Origin: Burkholderiales bacterium GJ-E10
GTDB lineage: Bacteria; Pseudomonadota; Gammaproteobacteria; Burkholderiales; Burkholderiaceae_F
DNA length: 64,000 nt
Reading direction: 5' to 3'
Assembly: GCA_000828975.1 (NCBI GenBank)
Contig: AP014683.1
Location: forward strand, 883,520-947,519
Translations under genes and position numbers: made by a program
Shown here: positions 44,297-52,253 of the stretch, in pieces
Numbering within the stretch: the first letter of the stretch is position 1
How the letters are laid out: every line of letters starts with the position of its first letter
Notes under the pieces: generated by a model
Told to the model about the DNA's origin: nothing
Database searches by the model: none
Seen by the model: only the letters and a program-made list of their open reading frames with translations

Positions 44297-45037
44297 ATGA
44301 AACAGTACAAAGTTCTTGCGGCAGTCGTGATCGCCGCCTTGGGACTGGGGGTGCAGGCGGCACAGGCCAACAATATCCAGACCGCGCCGACCTGGACCGC
44401 CTACTACAACATGGGAAGCGGCAATTACACCGCACTGGCGAATAGTGGAACCTGCGCGACCAGCGGTAGCGGTTGCTTCACGTACAACACCGGCTTCGGG
44501 GGGAGTGCGCTCGGTGGGTTCAACAAAATCAATCTGGACCTGAACGGGTACCCGACGGTGAGCCTTCCGACCCTGCAGGATGCCTCGACCCTGGCCATCA
44601 CCTCCGATGGATCGAGCTCCGCGATCAACTTCATCTTCGTCGAGTCGGGACTCACCACTCCGCAGGGCAATGTGAACTTCAGTACGCAGTTCGGAACGAA
44701 TCTGCTCGGGGGCGCATCGGCAACCCAGACGTATCTCTACACGACGAGCGCGAGTGGTGTGACGACGGACGGCAGCGGCAACGTCACCGGTGCCGCCAGC
44801 GGAACGACGATCGGACAAGTCGTCAACGGAGTGCGCACGATGCCTTCCCCGACCTTGGTGTCGGGTGTCAGCGGAAGCTACTCCCTGGTTGAAACCATCA
44901 GCATCAGCAATGCTGGAAACACTGGTGCCGGGCTCAGCACGGACGACAAGGTCACGGTTCCCGAGCCGGCCACCCTCGGCCTGATGGGGCTGGCGCTGGT
45001 CGGTGCCGGCCTGGCCCGTCGTACGCGGAAGAGCTGA
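44297..45037 (+). CDS. PEP-CTERM sorting-signal protein
   Basis: 246 residues with a GAGGAAAG ribosome site. Residues 1-24 are a signal peptide (VVIAALGLGVQAAQA). The mature part is rich in Ser, Thr, Gly and Asn, consistent with a heavily glycosylated surface protein. The last 26 residues (221-246) are a textbook PEP-CTERM: VPEPATLGL, a hydrophobic helix and a basic tail ARRTRKS. XrtA would cleave near the PEP motif. It is probably under PrsK/PrsR and sigma-54 control through the promoter at 44217. Followed by a strong terminator. Confidence 0.93.
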   Translation: MKQYKVLAAVVIAALGLGVQAAQANNIQTAPTWTAYYNMGSGNYTALANSGTCATSGSGCFTYNTGFGGSALGGFNKINLDLNGYPTVSLPTLQDASTLAITSDGSSSAINFIFVESGLTTPQGNVNFSTQFGTNLLGGASATQTYLYTTSASGVTTDGSGNVTGAASGTTIGQVVNGVRTMPSPTLVSGVSGSYSLVETISISNAGNTGAGLSTDDKVTVPEPATLGLMGLALVGAGLARRTRKS

Positions 45038-45074
45038 GCGCGCTCGGTTACGTCAGTCGCTTCCGTAGTACCCG

Positions 45075-45101
45075 AAAGCCCGCCTCGTGCGGGCTTTTTT
45101 T
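45075..45101 (+). terminator. Rho-independent terminator
   Basis: Stem AGCCCGC / GCGGGCT with a 5-base loop followed by seven T. It lies 37 bp after the stop of the first PEP-CTERM gene and isolates it from the second. Confidence 0.9.
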
Positions 45102-45138
45102 CGTGCGTCCGCCCTCGGCTTTCCAAGCCATCATGGAT

Positions 45139-45155
45139 GTGTCGAGGAATTTTAC
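45139..45155 (+). promoter_or_regulatory. Candidate PrsR upstream activating sequence (gene at 45308)
   Basis: GTGTCGA-N4-TTTTAC, followed by CAAAGATGACA; TGTC (45140) and GACA (about 45162) form an inverted pair. It is 102 bp upstream of the sigma-54 box at 45242, matching the spacing in front of gene 44297. Confidence 0.45.
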
Positions 45156-45241
45156 AAAGATGACAATCTTTCGCTGCTGGATTGGGATGTTGGAGTTTTA
45201 TTGTCTTTAAAATCAAATGGATAATATTTTCCTTAAGGATT

Positions 45242-45257
45242 TGGCATATTTCATGCA
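45242..45257 (+). promoter_or_regulatory. Sigma-54 (RpoN) promoter for PEP-CTERM gene 45308
   Basis: TGGCATATTTCATGCA: exact GG...GC spacing of the -24/-12 consensus and TGCA in the -12 box. It is 51 bp upstream of the ATG. The surrounding region is AT-rich. Confidence 0.75.
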
Positions 45258-45307
45258 TACCATATTCACGTGATCCGTGAATAAGCATCAAAGCCGTAAG
45301 GAATCCA

Positions 45308-46096
45308 ATGAACATCGGAATGCAAACAGTCAAGAAAACGGCGACCGGCGCATTGCTGGCAATCGGGGTCGCGGGCGTGGCGCATGCAAGCCCGATCCCG
45401 GTATATGTCCAGGAGGGGAGTGTCGCGTTTCCCGGCGAAACGTCCCATCTGGGACTGCACCTGTTGCAGTCCACGAGCCCGAGCGCCACGCCGAGTTCCA
45501 CGGCGCAGAACTGGGACGTCTACGTCAGTTCGGTGCATCTCAAGGTGGCGAGCAGCCAGAACGGGCCGTACCAGTCGGAATTGGGGTTTTGCGCCGATCC
45601 GTGGAACTGGTCGGGGTCCGGATCGGCTTCGTACTTCGAGGACAACCTGGCGTCGATGACGGCGTCTGCCGGTCCGACGTACGACATTCAACAACTGGTC
45701 GCGAACAAGTCCGAGATCCAGTCCCTGTACTCGAACTACTACGGCGGCACGGTGGGCAACGCCGCGAACTCGGCGGCATTCCAGTTGGCGCTATGGGAGA
45801 TCGTGTCCAACAATGGCGTGGACAAGGTTTGGAACACCAACACGTCGATCTGGAACAGTGCCCAGGACATCCTCACCGCGCTGGCCGCTTCCCACTATGC
45901 GATGGGCGCGCAGCGCTTTGACCTGACGGCGCTCTACGTCAACCGGAATCTGGCGTGCAACGGGGTGGTCGGACAGAACTACCTGGTGGCGACGCCGGTT
46001 ACCGTGCCGGCGCCGGCAATGCTGGGCCTGGTGGCGATGGCGGGGTTCGGGCTCGCCGGCGTGGCGGTTCGACGCCGCCGGCGCATGATGGCCTGA
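45308..46096 (+). CDS. PEP-CTERM-like sorting-signal protein with a VPAPA motif
   Basis: 262 residues with AAGGA upstream of ATG 45308. It has a signal peptide (about residues 1-27, GALLAIGVAGVAHA). The mature region contains two Cys (GFCADPW, NLACNG) and Tyr/Asn/Ser-rich segments (LYSNYYGGTVGNAANSAAFQ). The C-terminus (233-262) is tripartite: VPAPAMLGL, a hydrophobic helix (AMAGFGLAGVAV) and a basic tail RRRRRMMA. The Glu of the canonical PEP is replaced by Ala. It probably is a sorted surface protein under the sigma-54 promoter at 45242. Confidence 0.85.
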   Translation: MNIGMQTVKKTATGALLAIGVAGVAHASPIPVYVQEGSVAFPGETSHLGLHLLQSTSPSATPSSTAQNWDVYVSSVHLKVASSQNGPYQSELGFCADPWNWSGSGSASYFEDNLASMTASAGPTYDIQQLVANKSEIQSLYSNYYGGTVGNAANSAAFQLALWEIVSNNGVDKVWNTNTSIWNSAQDILTALAASHYAMGAQRFDLTALYVNRNLACNGVVGQNYLVATPVTVPAPAMLGLVAMAGFGLAGVAVRRRRRMMA

Positions 46097-46099
46097 GTC

Positions 46100-46141
46100 T
46101 CTCCCTTCTCCCGCGTCGGCGGGAGAAGGGCCGGGGAAGAC
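46100..46141. repeat. GC-rich palindromic dispersed repeat, copy 5
   Basis: CTCCCTTCTCCCGC and GCGGGAGAAGGGCCGGGGAAG, starting a few bases after the stop of the second PEP-CTERM gene. It forms an inverted pair with the copy at 46178 in the convergent region. Confidence 0.75.
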
Positions 46142-46177
46142 GTGGCTTCGCGGGCCGGCCGGCCCGGTGCTTGCGGG

Positions 46178-46220
46178 CCCCCTCACCCCCGCCCTCTCCC
46201 CTCCGGGGAGAGGGGGTAGA
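46178..46220. repeat. GC-rich palindromic dispersed repeat, copy 6
   Basis: CCCCCTCACCCCCGCCCTCT and CCGGGGAGAGGGGG, opposite orientation to copy 5. It lies between convergent genes (PEP-CTERM gene and prsT) and may also act as a bidirectional terminator. Confidence 0.8.
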
Positions 46221-46228
46221 CCGGACAG

Positions 46229-49069
46229 CTATTGCAGTTTCTTCTGCAGCGCCTCGGCATCGCCACGCTCCGGGAACTTGTCGCCGGATTGCAGCAGCGA
46301 CGACAGCAAGTCCTTTGCCTGACTTGTGTCGCCGGTTTGGGCGAGGGCGGCGGCGAGGTGGTACCGTACCGCGGGATTCGCGTTCCGGGCTTTCTCCGCT
46401 TTTTCCAGCACTGAAATGCCCTGTTGTGCCTTGCCGGCGCGCACCAGCGCCCAACCGTAGGTGTCCTGGACCTGGACGTTGTCGGGCGCCAGGTCGAACG
46501 CGCGGCGGGCGGTCGCCAGCGCGCGCGGGTCGCCCACCTCGGTATAGAGATACGCCAGATTGTTCAGCACCGGGAGTTCCGGTTGTGCGGTGCCTTGCAT
46601 CAGGCGCTCATAGATGCCGATCGCCTTCGTTTGCTCCTGGGCACCGGCGTAATACTGCGCCAGCACCAGCGGAACGCTGCGGTCGGCGGGATGCTTGGTC
46701 GTCCAGTCGACGAGCACCTGCTGCGGCTCGGCGGCGCGGGCGGCGAGTCGCGCCTGAAAGAGGCGGATGGCCAGGCCTGCGTCCGGGTGGGCCGCGAGGG
46801 CGCTCGCAAACTGCCGATCGGCATCGCCATATTGCCGGAGGAACATATCGAGGTTCCCCTCGAGTTCCGCGGCGGCGTAGGCGGGCAACCCCTGGCTGCG
46901 CAGCTCCGCAATGCGGTGCCGGGCGCCGGCGATGTTGTGCTCCCCGACGTCCAGACCGATGAGCTGCAACTCCGCTGCCAGCTTTTCCTGGGGAACGGTA
47001 TCGGCGATCGAGGAAAGCGCTCGTCGGGCCTCATCGTTGCGGCCGAGCACGATCAAGGCGCGTGCGGCATCCACCCGGGCCGGTTGCGATCCGCCGGAAA
47101 CCGCGCCGTTGAAATCGGCAAGCGCCTGGTCCGCCAGGCCGCCGCGCAGCAGAATCCGGCCGGCGATGTCGAGCACGGCGGCATGGTTCGGTGCCACTTT
47201 CGCGGCCTGATCGAGGAGCAATTGCGCGGTCTTGGCGTCGCCCTGGGAAAGGGCCAGCTCCGCCAGCATCAGGCGCGCCTGGACCGCGGAGGGATTGGCC
47301 GAAATGGCCTGGCGCAAAATGTCTTCGGCACCGCTGCGGTCGCCCTTGTGCACGGAGAGCGCGGCGAGGCTCCAGTATGCGGGTTCGAACTTCGCATGGG
47401 CTTGCACCACCGCCCGGAGCGTTTTTTCCGCATCGTCGAACCGGGATTGGCGGACGCGCAGTTGCGCCAATCCCATCAGGGCGTCGAGGTTCCCGGGGGC
47501 CCGCTGCAGGGCGCGGTCCAGTTCGTCCTGGGCCAGCCCCAGATCGCCGAGCGACATCGCGTACAGTCCTGCGGCGGCCAGCAAGCCGTTGTCGTCCGGA
47601 TGGCTTGCCAGCAGGTCCGCCAGCGCCCGTTTTGCGGTCGCCGCCGGCTTCCCGGCCGCGGTGGCGACGACGAGCAGCCGGTCGGATTCGGCACTGCGTT
47701 CGGCCGGCTTCAGCGCCTCCAGCAATGCGACCGCCTTGGCACCCTGCCCGGAAGCGATGTACACCTGCGCGAGCTTGAACCGCGCATCGGCGTGGTCGGG
47801 TTCCTCGGCGACGCTGCGTTCCAGATAACCGATTCCGGGGCCGGTCGCGCCGCTATCGAGCAGCGCCATCCCCATCAGCCAGTTCGATTGCGCATCGCTG
47901 CCTGCCGCCGCCGGCGCGCCGCGCAGCACGCGTTCCGCTTCCGCGGGCCGGTGCAGGGCGAGCTCGACCTGGGCCAGCAGCTTGCGTGCCGCGAGGTTGT
48001 CGGGGTGCTTGCTGAGCAGGCCGTTGAGCTGGGCTTCCGCGGTCTCCCGTTGGCCGGAGTAGAGCAGCGCCGCGGCGTCGAGCAGCCGCGCCGGCACGAA
48101 GTCCGGCACCATGGAGAGCACGGTCTGCAGGTCGTTCACCGCCGTCGGGTAGTCCTGCTGGAAGACGGCGATCCGCGCGTGCAGGAAGCGATCGCCCAGC
48201 GCGTTGGGGAAGCGGCGGTCGAGTTCCGTGAGGGTCTTCTCCGCCCCGGCGACGTCCTGGTGGTCCATCTGCGCGTTGCCCAGTTCTTGCAGCAGGGCCG
48301 AAAAGTCCGGGTAGTCGAGTTGCGCCATCGCGTTTTGGTGCGCGTGTTCGTAGGCCGCGATCGCGTCGGCGATCGCCCCCTGTTGCAGGAGAACCCGGCC
48401 GCGCAGGAACCAGGCCATCGCCGATCGGGGGTCGGCGTTCGTCGCCGCGGTCGCGGCGGCGAGGGCCTCGGCGGGGCGATCCTGCGCGATCCGGAGCCGG
48501 GTCTGCGCGATCCGTACTGCGACGTTGTCGGGGGCGGACTGCAGCGCCGGGGCGAGGGTGGCATCGGCCGCCGCCAGGTGGTGCTGGCCGATCTGGGCTT
48601 CGGCGAGCAGGGCGGCCCGGAGGGGCGCGGCAAGGCCGTGGTCGTGCTCGAGCAGCGATTCGGCGTCGGCGAATTTCTTGTCGGCGAACAGGATGCGCGA
48701 TTGCAGTGCGACCACGTTTTCCCGCGGCATGCCGGCGTGGACCGCGCTGTCCAGCTGCCGCTGCGCGGCGTCGGTATTGCCCACCTTCAGCATCAGGCGT
48801 GCGGACACGACCAGCGCCCGGGCATTGTGGGGGTCCTTGTTCAGCGCCTTGGCCACGTCCAGCCTCGCGGAACTGAATTCGGCGTGGGCGAAGGCCGCTT
48901 CGGCACGGCCGGCCCAGGTATCGGCCGAGGCGAAGTAGTTGCAGCCGCCCAGGGTCGCCAAGGTCGCGGTCATGGCGGCCAGCACCGAGCGGGTCAGCAG
49001 CGGGCGGCGGAAACGGGCTCCCCGTGCGCCGGCTTGGCGATGGAGCGGGGCGAAGGCGTTGGCGGTCAT
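46229..49069 (-). CDS. prsT: XrtA/PEP-CTERM-system TPR protein PrsT
   Basis: 946 residues from ATG 49069, which overlaps the xrtA stop (ATGA). It has a signal or lipobox region (about residues 25-43: LAAMTATLATLGGC) and then roughly twenty TPR units covering most of the protein (for example ALNKDPHNARALVVSARLML, VLNNLAYLYTEVGDPRALA, VQDTYGWALVRAGKAQQG). Size and repeats match the PrsT family (TIGR02917). It is probably a periplasmic lipoprotein scaffold for EPS synthesis or secretion. A longer open frame to 49738 and the large antisense frames here are shadows. Confidence 0.93.
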   Translation of the reverse strand: MTANAFAPLHRQAGARGARFRRPLLTRSVLAAMTATLATLGGCNYFASADTWAGRAEAAFAHAEFSSARLDVAKALNKDPHNARALVVSARLMLKVGNTDAAQRQLDSAVHAGMPRENVVALQSRILFADKKFADAESLLEHDHGLAAPLRAALLAEAQIGQHHLAAADATLAPALQSAPDNVAVRIAQTRLRIAQDRPAEALAAATAATNADPRSAMAWFLRGRVLLQQGAIADAIAAYEHAHQNAMAQLDYPDFSALLQELGNAQMDHQDVAGAEKTLTELDRRFPNALGDRFLHARIAVFQQDYPTAVNDLQTVLSMVPDFVPARLLDAAALLYSGQRETAEAQLNGLLSKHPDNLAARKLLAQVELALHRPAEAERVLRGAPAAAGSDAQSNWLMGMALLDSGATGPGIGYLERSVAEEPDHADARFKLAQVYIASGQGAKAVALLEALKPAERSAESDRLLVVATAAGKPAATAKRALADLLASHPDDNGLLAAAGLYAMSLGDLGLAQDELDRALQRAPGNLDALMGLAQLRVRQSRFDDAEKTLRAVVQAHAKFEPAYWSLAALSVHKGDRSGAEDILRQAISANPSAVQARLMLAELALSQGDAKTAQLLLDQAAKVAPNHAAVLDIAGRILLRGGLADQALADFNGAVSGGSQPARVDAARALIVLGRNDEARRALSSIADTVPQEKLAAELQLIGLDVGEHNIAGARHRIAELRSQGLPAYAAAELEGNLDMFLRQYGDADRQFASALAAHPDAGLAIRLFQARLAARAAEPQQVLVDWTTKHPADRSVPLVLAQYYAGAQEQTKAIGIYERLMQGTAQPELPVLNNLAYLYTEVGDPRALATARRAFDLAPDNVQVQDTYGWALVRAGKAQQGISVLEKAEKARNANPAVRYHLAAALAQTGDTSQAKDLLSSLLQSGDKFPERGDAEALQKKLQ

Positions 49070-50772
49070 GGTCGATCGACTCCGTTGGCGGGGAGGGAAG
49101 CGGCGGTAGGCGCCCGCGGGACGTGCCGCGGGACGAGCGAGGCGAAGCGGCTGCTTTCTTCGTTCCAGAAATCGCGGACGGCGCGGCGCGCGTTCCCGCA
49201 GGCGGGATCGGCGCACCGCGCCGCCACGGCCAGGACGCCGCTGCCGGTCGGCCCGAACAGCGAGGCGGCGCCGGCTTCCAGCTGCGCGATCATGGAGCTG
49301 GCGGTGCGGTGTCCGGCGACGACGTAGCCGTAGGCCAGCACCCAGCGCTCGCCCGACCGGGTGCGCGCGGCGGCGGTGAGCGGGGTGGCGCCGAAGCTTC
49401 CTGCGAACGCGTCCTGCCATCGCGGTCCGGCGGTCTGCACCCATTCCTCCGGGGTCAGGATCGAGTTGCCGTACTTGATCAGCTTGCGGTCCGGGGTCTG
49501 GTTGGTGAAGAGGTTGACGTAGACGTCCACCCGGCCGTCCTTGCCGTCGTAGGAGACCTGCAGCGTATCGGCGGCGCCGCGGTAATCGGGCTGCCAGTCG
49601 GCGTGGGCGGGCAGCGGGCCGTTCCACCGCCCGGTCAGGACGGGGGGTTCGCCGAGGTGGCTCGGGCCGGCCTGGGGCGCAGCGGGAAATGCCGACACCA
49701 GCAGGCCCGAAGCGGTGAAGAGGGCGGCGGGTGCCCATTTTCCACCGGGCGAGGAGGCGCGGCGCCGGGACGCCGGGGATTCCGGCCGGGAAGAGTGGCC
49801 CATTTCCGTCGCATCGCTCCTGCGCGCACCCTCACCCCCGCCCTCTCCCGCGCGCGGGAGAGGGCGTGAAGCCTGCCGCAGCATCCAGGGCGGCGAGCCG
49901 AGGCCGCTCTCTCCCGCACGCGGGATCGGGGGGCGAGCCAGTCGCCACGCTCCGAGCAGGAGGAACACCAGCAGGACCGCGAAGATTTCGTTTCCCAGCG
50001 CGATATGGGAAATTTGGACCCAGGAGTGCTGCATGTGCGTGACGTGGCCGGCGTAGATGACCATCAGAACGCGGATCCAGTTGCCGACGATGGCGGTGGC
50101 GACCGCAAGGAGGAAAAGGATGATCTGGCGCGGGGCGGAGAGGCGATAGATCGGTCCGAGCAGGCCGGCGAAGGCCAGCGCGACGAGGAAATATCGTTCC
50201 CCGCTGCAGGCGTCTTCCACGACGAAGGTCCCCTCGGGAATCGTCACGACGTTGCCGGTGACCTTGGTCGCGACACCGATCGCGCCCATGCCGGTTTCGG
50301 CGGCCCAGACGGTGCCGTGCTGCAGGACTGGAACGAGATAGTCCCAGGCCGGAATCGCAAAATAGAAATAGGCGATCGGTGCCGCCGCCAGGCGCGCGGC
50401 GCGGGGACCGGCGGCAGCGAACACCGCCACCCAGAGGATGGGGGGGACGAGCAGCTGAAAGGCCATGTGGCTGATGCCGCGCAGGGCGATCCACCACAGC
50501 GCCAGCAGGGCAGCGAGGGGAAGCAGCGCCCACGGCCGAGGCTCGGCGTCCTGGCCGTCGAACGCTTTGTAGCGCATGGCGAGCCACAGGGCGGACACCG
50601 CGGCGACGAGGAAACCGTGCTCGTAATCGGGAATTTCGCGCCAATATTGCACGAGCGAGGCGAGGGCGGGCCACAGCGCGAAGACGCCCAGCGCGAGCGC
50701 GGCGTAGACCGGCACGCCGGCATGGCGCGAAACCCGGGTTGCGGGGCTCGTGGCGAGCGGTACCGCGCTCAC
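49066..50772 (-). CDS. xrtA: Exosortase A fused to EpsI
   Basis: 568 residues. The N-terminal part (about 1-280) has eight or so transmembrane helices and the exosortase catalytic set: Cys189 in VEDACSGERYF, Arg234 in NWIRV, and a conserved His, probably His256 in QISHIALG. The C-terminal part (about 345-545) is an EpsI/DUF3485 domain. This fusion is usual for XrtA (TIGR03109/TIGR02914). The enzyme is a membrane transpeptidase-like protease that recognises PEP-CTERM tails. The linker (about 283-318) is encoded by two palindromic repeats. It overlaps prsR by ATGA at its start and prsT at its end. Confidence 0.93.
   Translation of the reverse strand: MSAVPLATSPATRVSRHAGVPVYAALALGVFALWPALASLVQYWREIPDYEHGFLVAAVSALWLAMRYKAFDGQDAEPRPWALLPLAALLALWWIALRGISHMAFQLLVPPILWVAVFAAAGPRAARLAAAPIAYFYFAIPAWDYLVPVLQHGTVWAAETGMGAIGVATKVTGNVVTIPEGTFVVEDACSGERYFLVALAFAGLLGPIYRLSAPRQIILFLLAVATAIVGNWIRVLMVIYAGHVTHMQHSWVQISHIALGNEIFAVLLVFLLLGAWRLARPPIPRAGESGLGSPPWMLRQASRPLPRAGEGGGEGARRSDATEMGHSSRPESPASRRRASSPGGKWAPAALFTASGLLVSAFPAAPQAGPSHLGEPPVLTGRWNGPLPAHADWQPDYRGAADTLQVSYDGKDGRVDVYVNLFTNQTPDRKLIKYGNSILTPEEWVQTAGPRWQDAFAGSFGATPLTAAARTRSGERWVLAYGYVVAGHRTASSMIAQLEAGAASLFGPTGSGVLAVAARCADPACGNARRAVRDFWNEESSRFASLVPRHVPRAPTAASLPANGVDRP
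49828..49872. repeat. GC-rich palindromic dispersed repeat, copy 7 (inside xrtA)
   Basis: ACCCTCACCCCCGCCCTCTC followed by CCGCGCGCGGGAGAGGGCG. It is translated as part of the exosortase-EpsI linker (SRPLPRAGEGGGEGARR). Confidence 0.85.
49906..49935. repeat. GC-rich palindromic dispersed repeat, copy 8 (partial, inside xrtA)
   Basis: CTCTCTCCCGCACGCGGGAT, a shorter copy 36 bp from copy 7. It is translated as PPIPRAGES at the end of the exosortase domain. Confidence 0.65.
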
Positions 50773-52130
50773 GGTGTTTCGCTCCGCAGGCCGTGCCGGT
50801 CGAGCAGTTCGTAGAGCGTGGGCCGGGTGACGCCGAGCAGGTCGGCCGCGCGGGTGATCTGGCCGCCGCAGATCTGCAGCGCCTGGCGCACCGCCTGTCG
50901 CTCGGCGCGGGCGCGCGCCTCCTTGATCGTCAGCAGCACGGGGGCCTCGTCCGCCGCGGGCGGGGCGAGGCCGAGATCGGCGGCGGTGATCCAGTCGCCG
51001 TCGGCCATGATCAGCGCCGCCTTGACCTTGTTTTCGAGTTCGCGCACGTTTCCCGGCCAGGGGTGGCGTTCGAGGGCCGCGAGCGCATCCTGGGTGAAGC
51101 CGCGCTTGCCGCGACCTTGCGTGTGACGCTGCAGCATCGCGTGGGCGAGCAGCACCGCGCCGCCGGCGCGGTCGCGCAGTGCGGGAACCGCGACCGTGAC
51201 CTCGGCGATACGATAGTAGAGGTCCTGGCGGAAGGTCTGTTCCTGGATCATCTTCGGCAGGTCGCGGTGGGTCGCGCAGACCACGCGCACGTCCACCGGG
51301 ATCTCGGTGCGGCCGCCGACGCGTTCGACGACGCGGGCCTGCAGGAAGCGCAGCAGCTTGGCCTGCAAGGCCAGCGGCATGTCGCCGATCTCGTCGAGGA
51401 AGAGGGTGCCGCCGTCGGCGGCTTCGAACTTGCCGATCGATTGCTTGACGGCGCCGGTGAACGCGCCCTTCTCATGACCGAAGAGCTCGCTTTCGAGCAG
51501 CGGCTCGGGGATCGCCGCGCAGTTGATGGCGACGAACGGCCCCTGCGCGCGGTTTCCCAGCCGGTGCACGGCGCGCGCCAGCAGTTCCTTGCCGGTGCCG
51601 CTTTCGCCCAGGATCAGCACCGAAACCTCCGTCGGCGCCACCTTTTCCACCATCCGGCAGCACGCCAGCATCTTGTCATCGGCCGCGACGATGCCCTCCA
51701 GCGGCGAGGCGATGCGCGCCTGGCGCAATTGGCGCAGCTCGCTTTCGAGGGCGTGGACGGCGAAGGCCCGCGAGACGATGAGCTGGAGGACGTTGGTATC
51801 GACGGGCTTCTGATAGAAATCGTAGGCGCCCGACTCGACGGCGCGCAGGGCGTTGTCGCGGTCGGCATTGCCGGTGACGACGATGACCTTGGTGGTGGGG
51901 GCGAGCGAGAGCGTTTCCTGCAGGGTGCGCAGTCCTTCGGTGACCCCGGCGGCGTCGGGCGGCAGACCGAGATCCTGCAGCACCACCGGCGGCGCGAAGC
52001 GGCGCAACTGCGCGAGCGCTTCTTCGCGGTTGCCGGCGACGAGCACTTCGTAGTCGTCGAAGCACCACTTGAGCTGGGTTTGCAGGCCCGGATCGTCTTC
52101 GACGATCAGGAGGCGCGGCTGCGTGGTCAT
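50769..52130 (-). CDS. prsR: PEP-CTERM response regulator PrsR (sigma-54 activator)
   Basis: 453 residues from ATG 52130. The receiver domain (about 1-120) has the phosphoacceptor Asp53 in VVLQDLGLPP. The AAA+ domain has Walker A GESGTGKELLARAVH, the sigma-54 contact motif GAFTGAVKQ, and Walker B GGTLFLDEIGDMP. A Fis-type helix-turn-helix closes it (QITRAADLLGVTRPTLYELL). It matches PrsR (TIGR02915). It should bind upstream of the sigma-54 promoters at 44217 and 45242 (inference). It lies between prsK and xrtA in the operon. Confidence 0.95.
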   Translation of the reverse strand: MTTQPRLLIVEDDPGLQTQLKWCFDDYEVLVAGNREEALAQLRRFAPPVVLQDLGLPPDAAGVTEGLRTLQETLSLAPTTKVIVVTGNADRDNALRAVESGAYDFYQKPVDTNVLQLIVSRAFAVHALESELRQLRQARIASPLEGIVAADDKMLACCRMVEKVAPTEVSVLILGESGTGKELLARAVHRLGNRAQGPFVAINCAAIPEPLLESELFGHEKGAFTGAVKQSIGKFEAADGGTLFLDEIGDMPLALQAKLLRFLQARVVERVGGRTEIPVDVRVVCATHRDLPKMIQEQTFRQDLYYRIAEVTVAVPALRDRAGGAVLLAHAMLQRHTQGRGKRGFTQDALAALERHPWPGNVRELENKVKAALIMADGDWITAADLGLAPPAADEAPVLLTIKEARARAERQAVRQALQICGGQITRAADLLGVTRPTLYELLDRHGLRSETP

Positions 52131-52253
52131 GGTCTGCGTTGATCGCGTAGATCCGGGTGGCTGCGAAGGGCCGGTCCGCGCGCGCAACGCAATATCGGAC
52201 CCGGCGGACGCCCAACCCTGTTTTTTACCGGAAAATGTACTGGACAAAGGAGC

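Noticed and set aside
46424-49327. A 967-residue plus-strand open frame opposite prsT
   Set aside because: It is an antisense shadow of TPR repeats: very long but composed of repetitive Arg/Gly/Gln/Val segments without domains. prsT on the minus strand is well supported.
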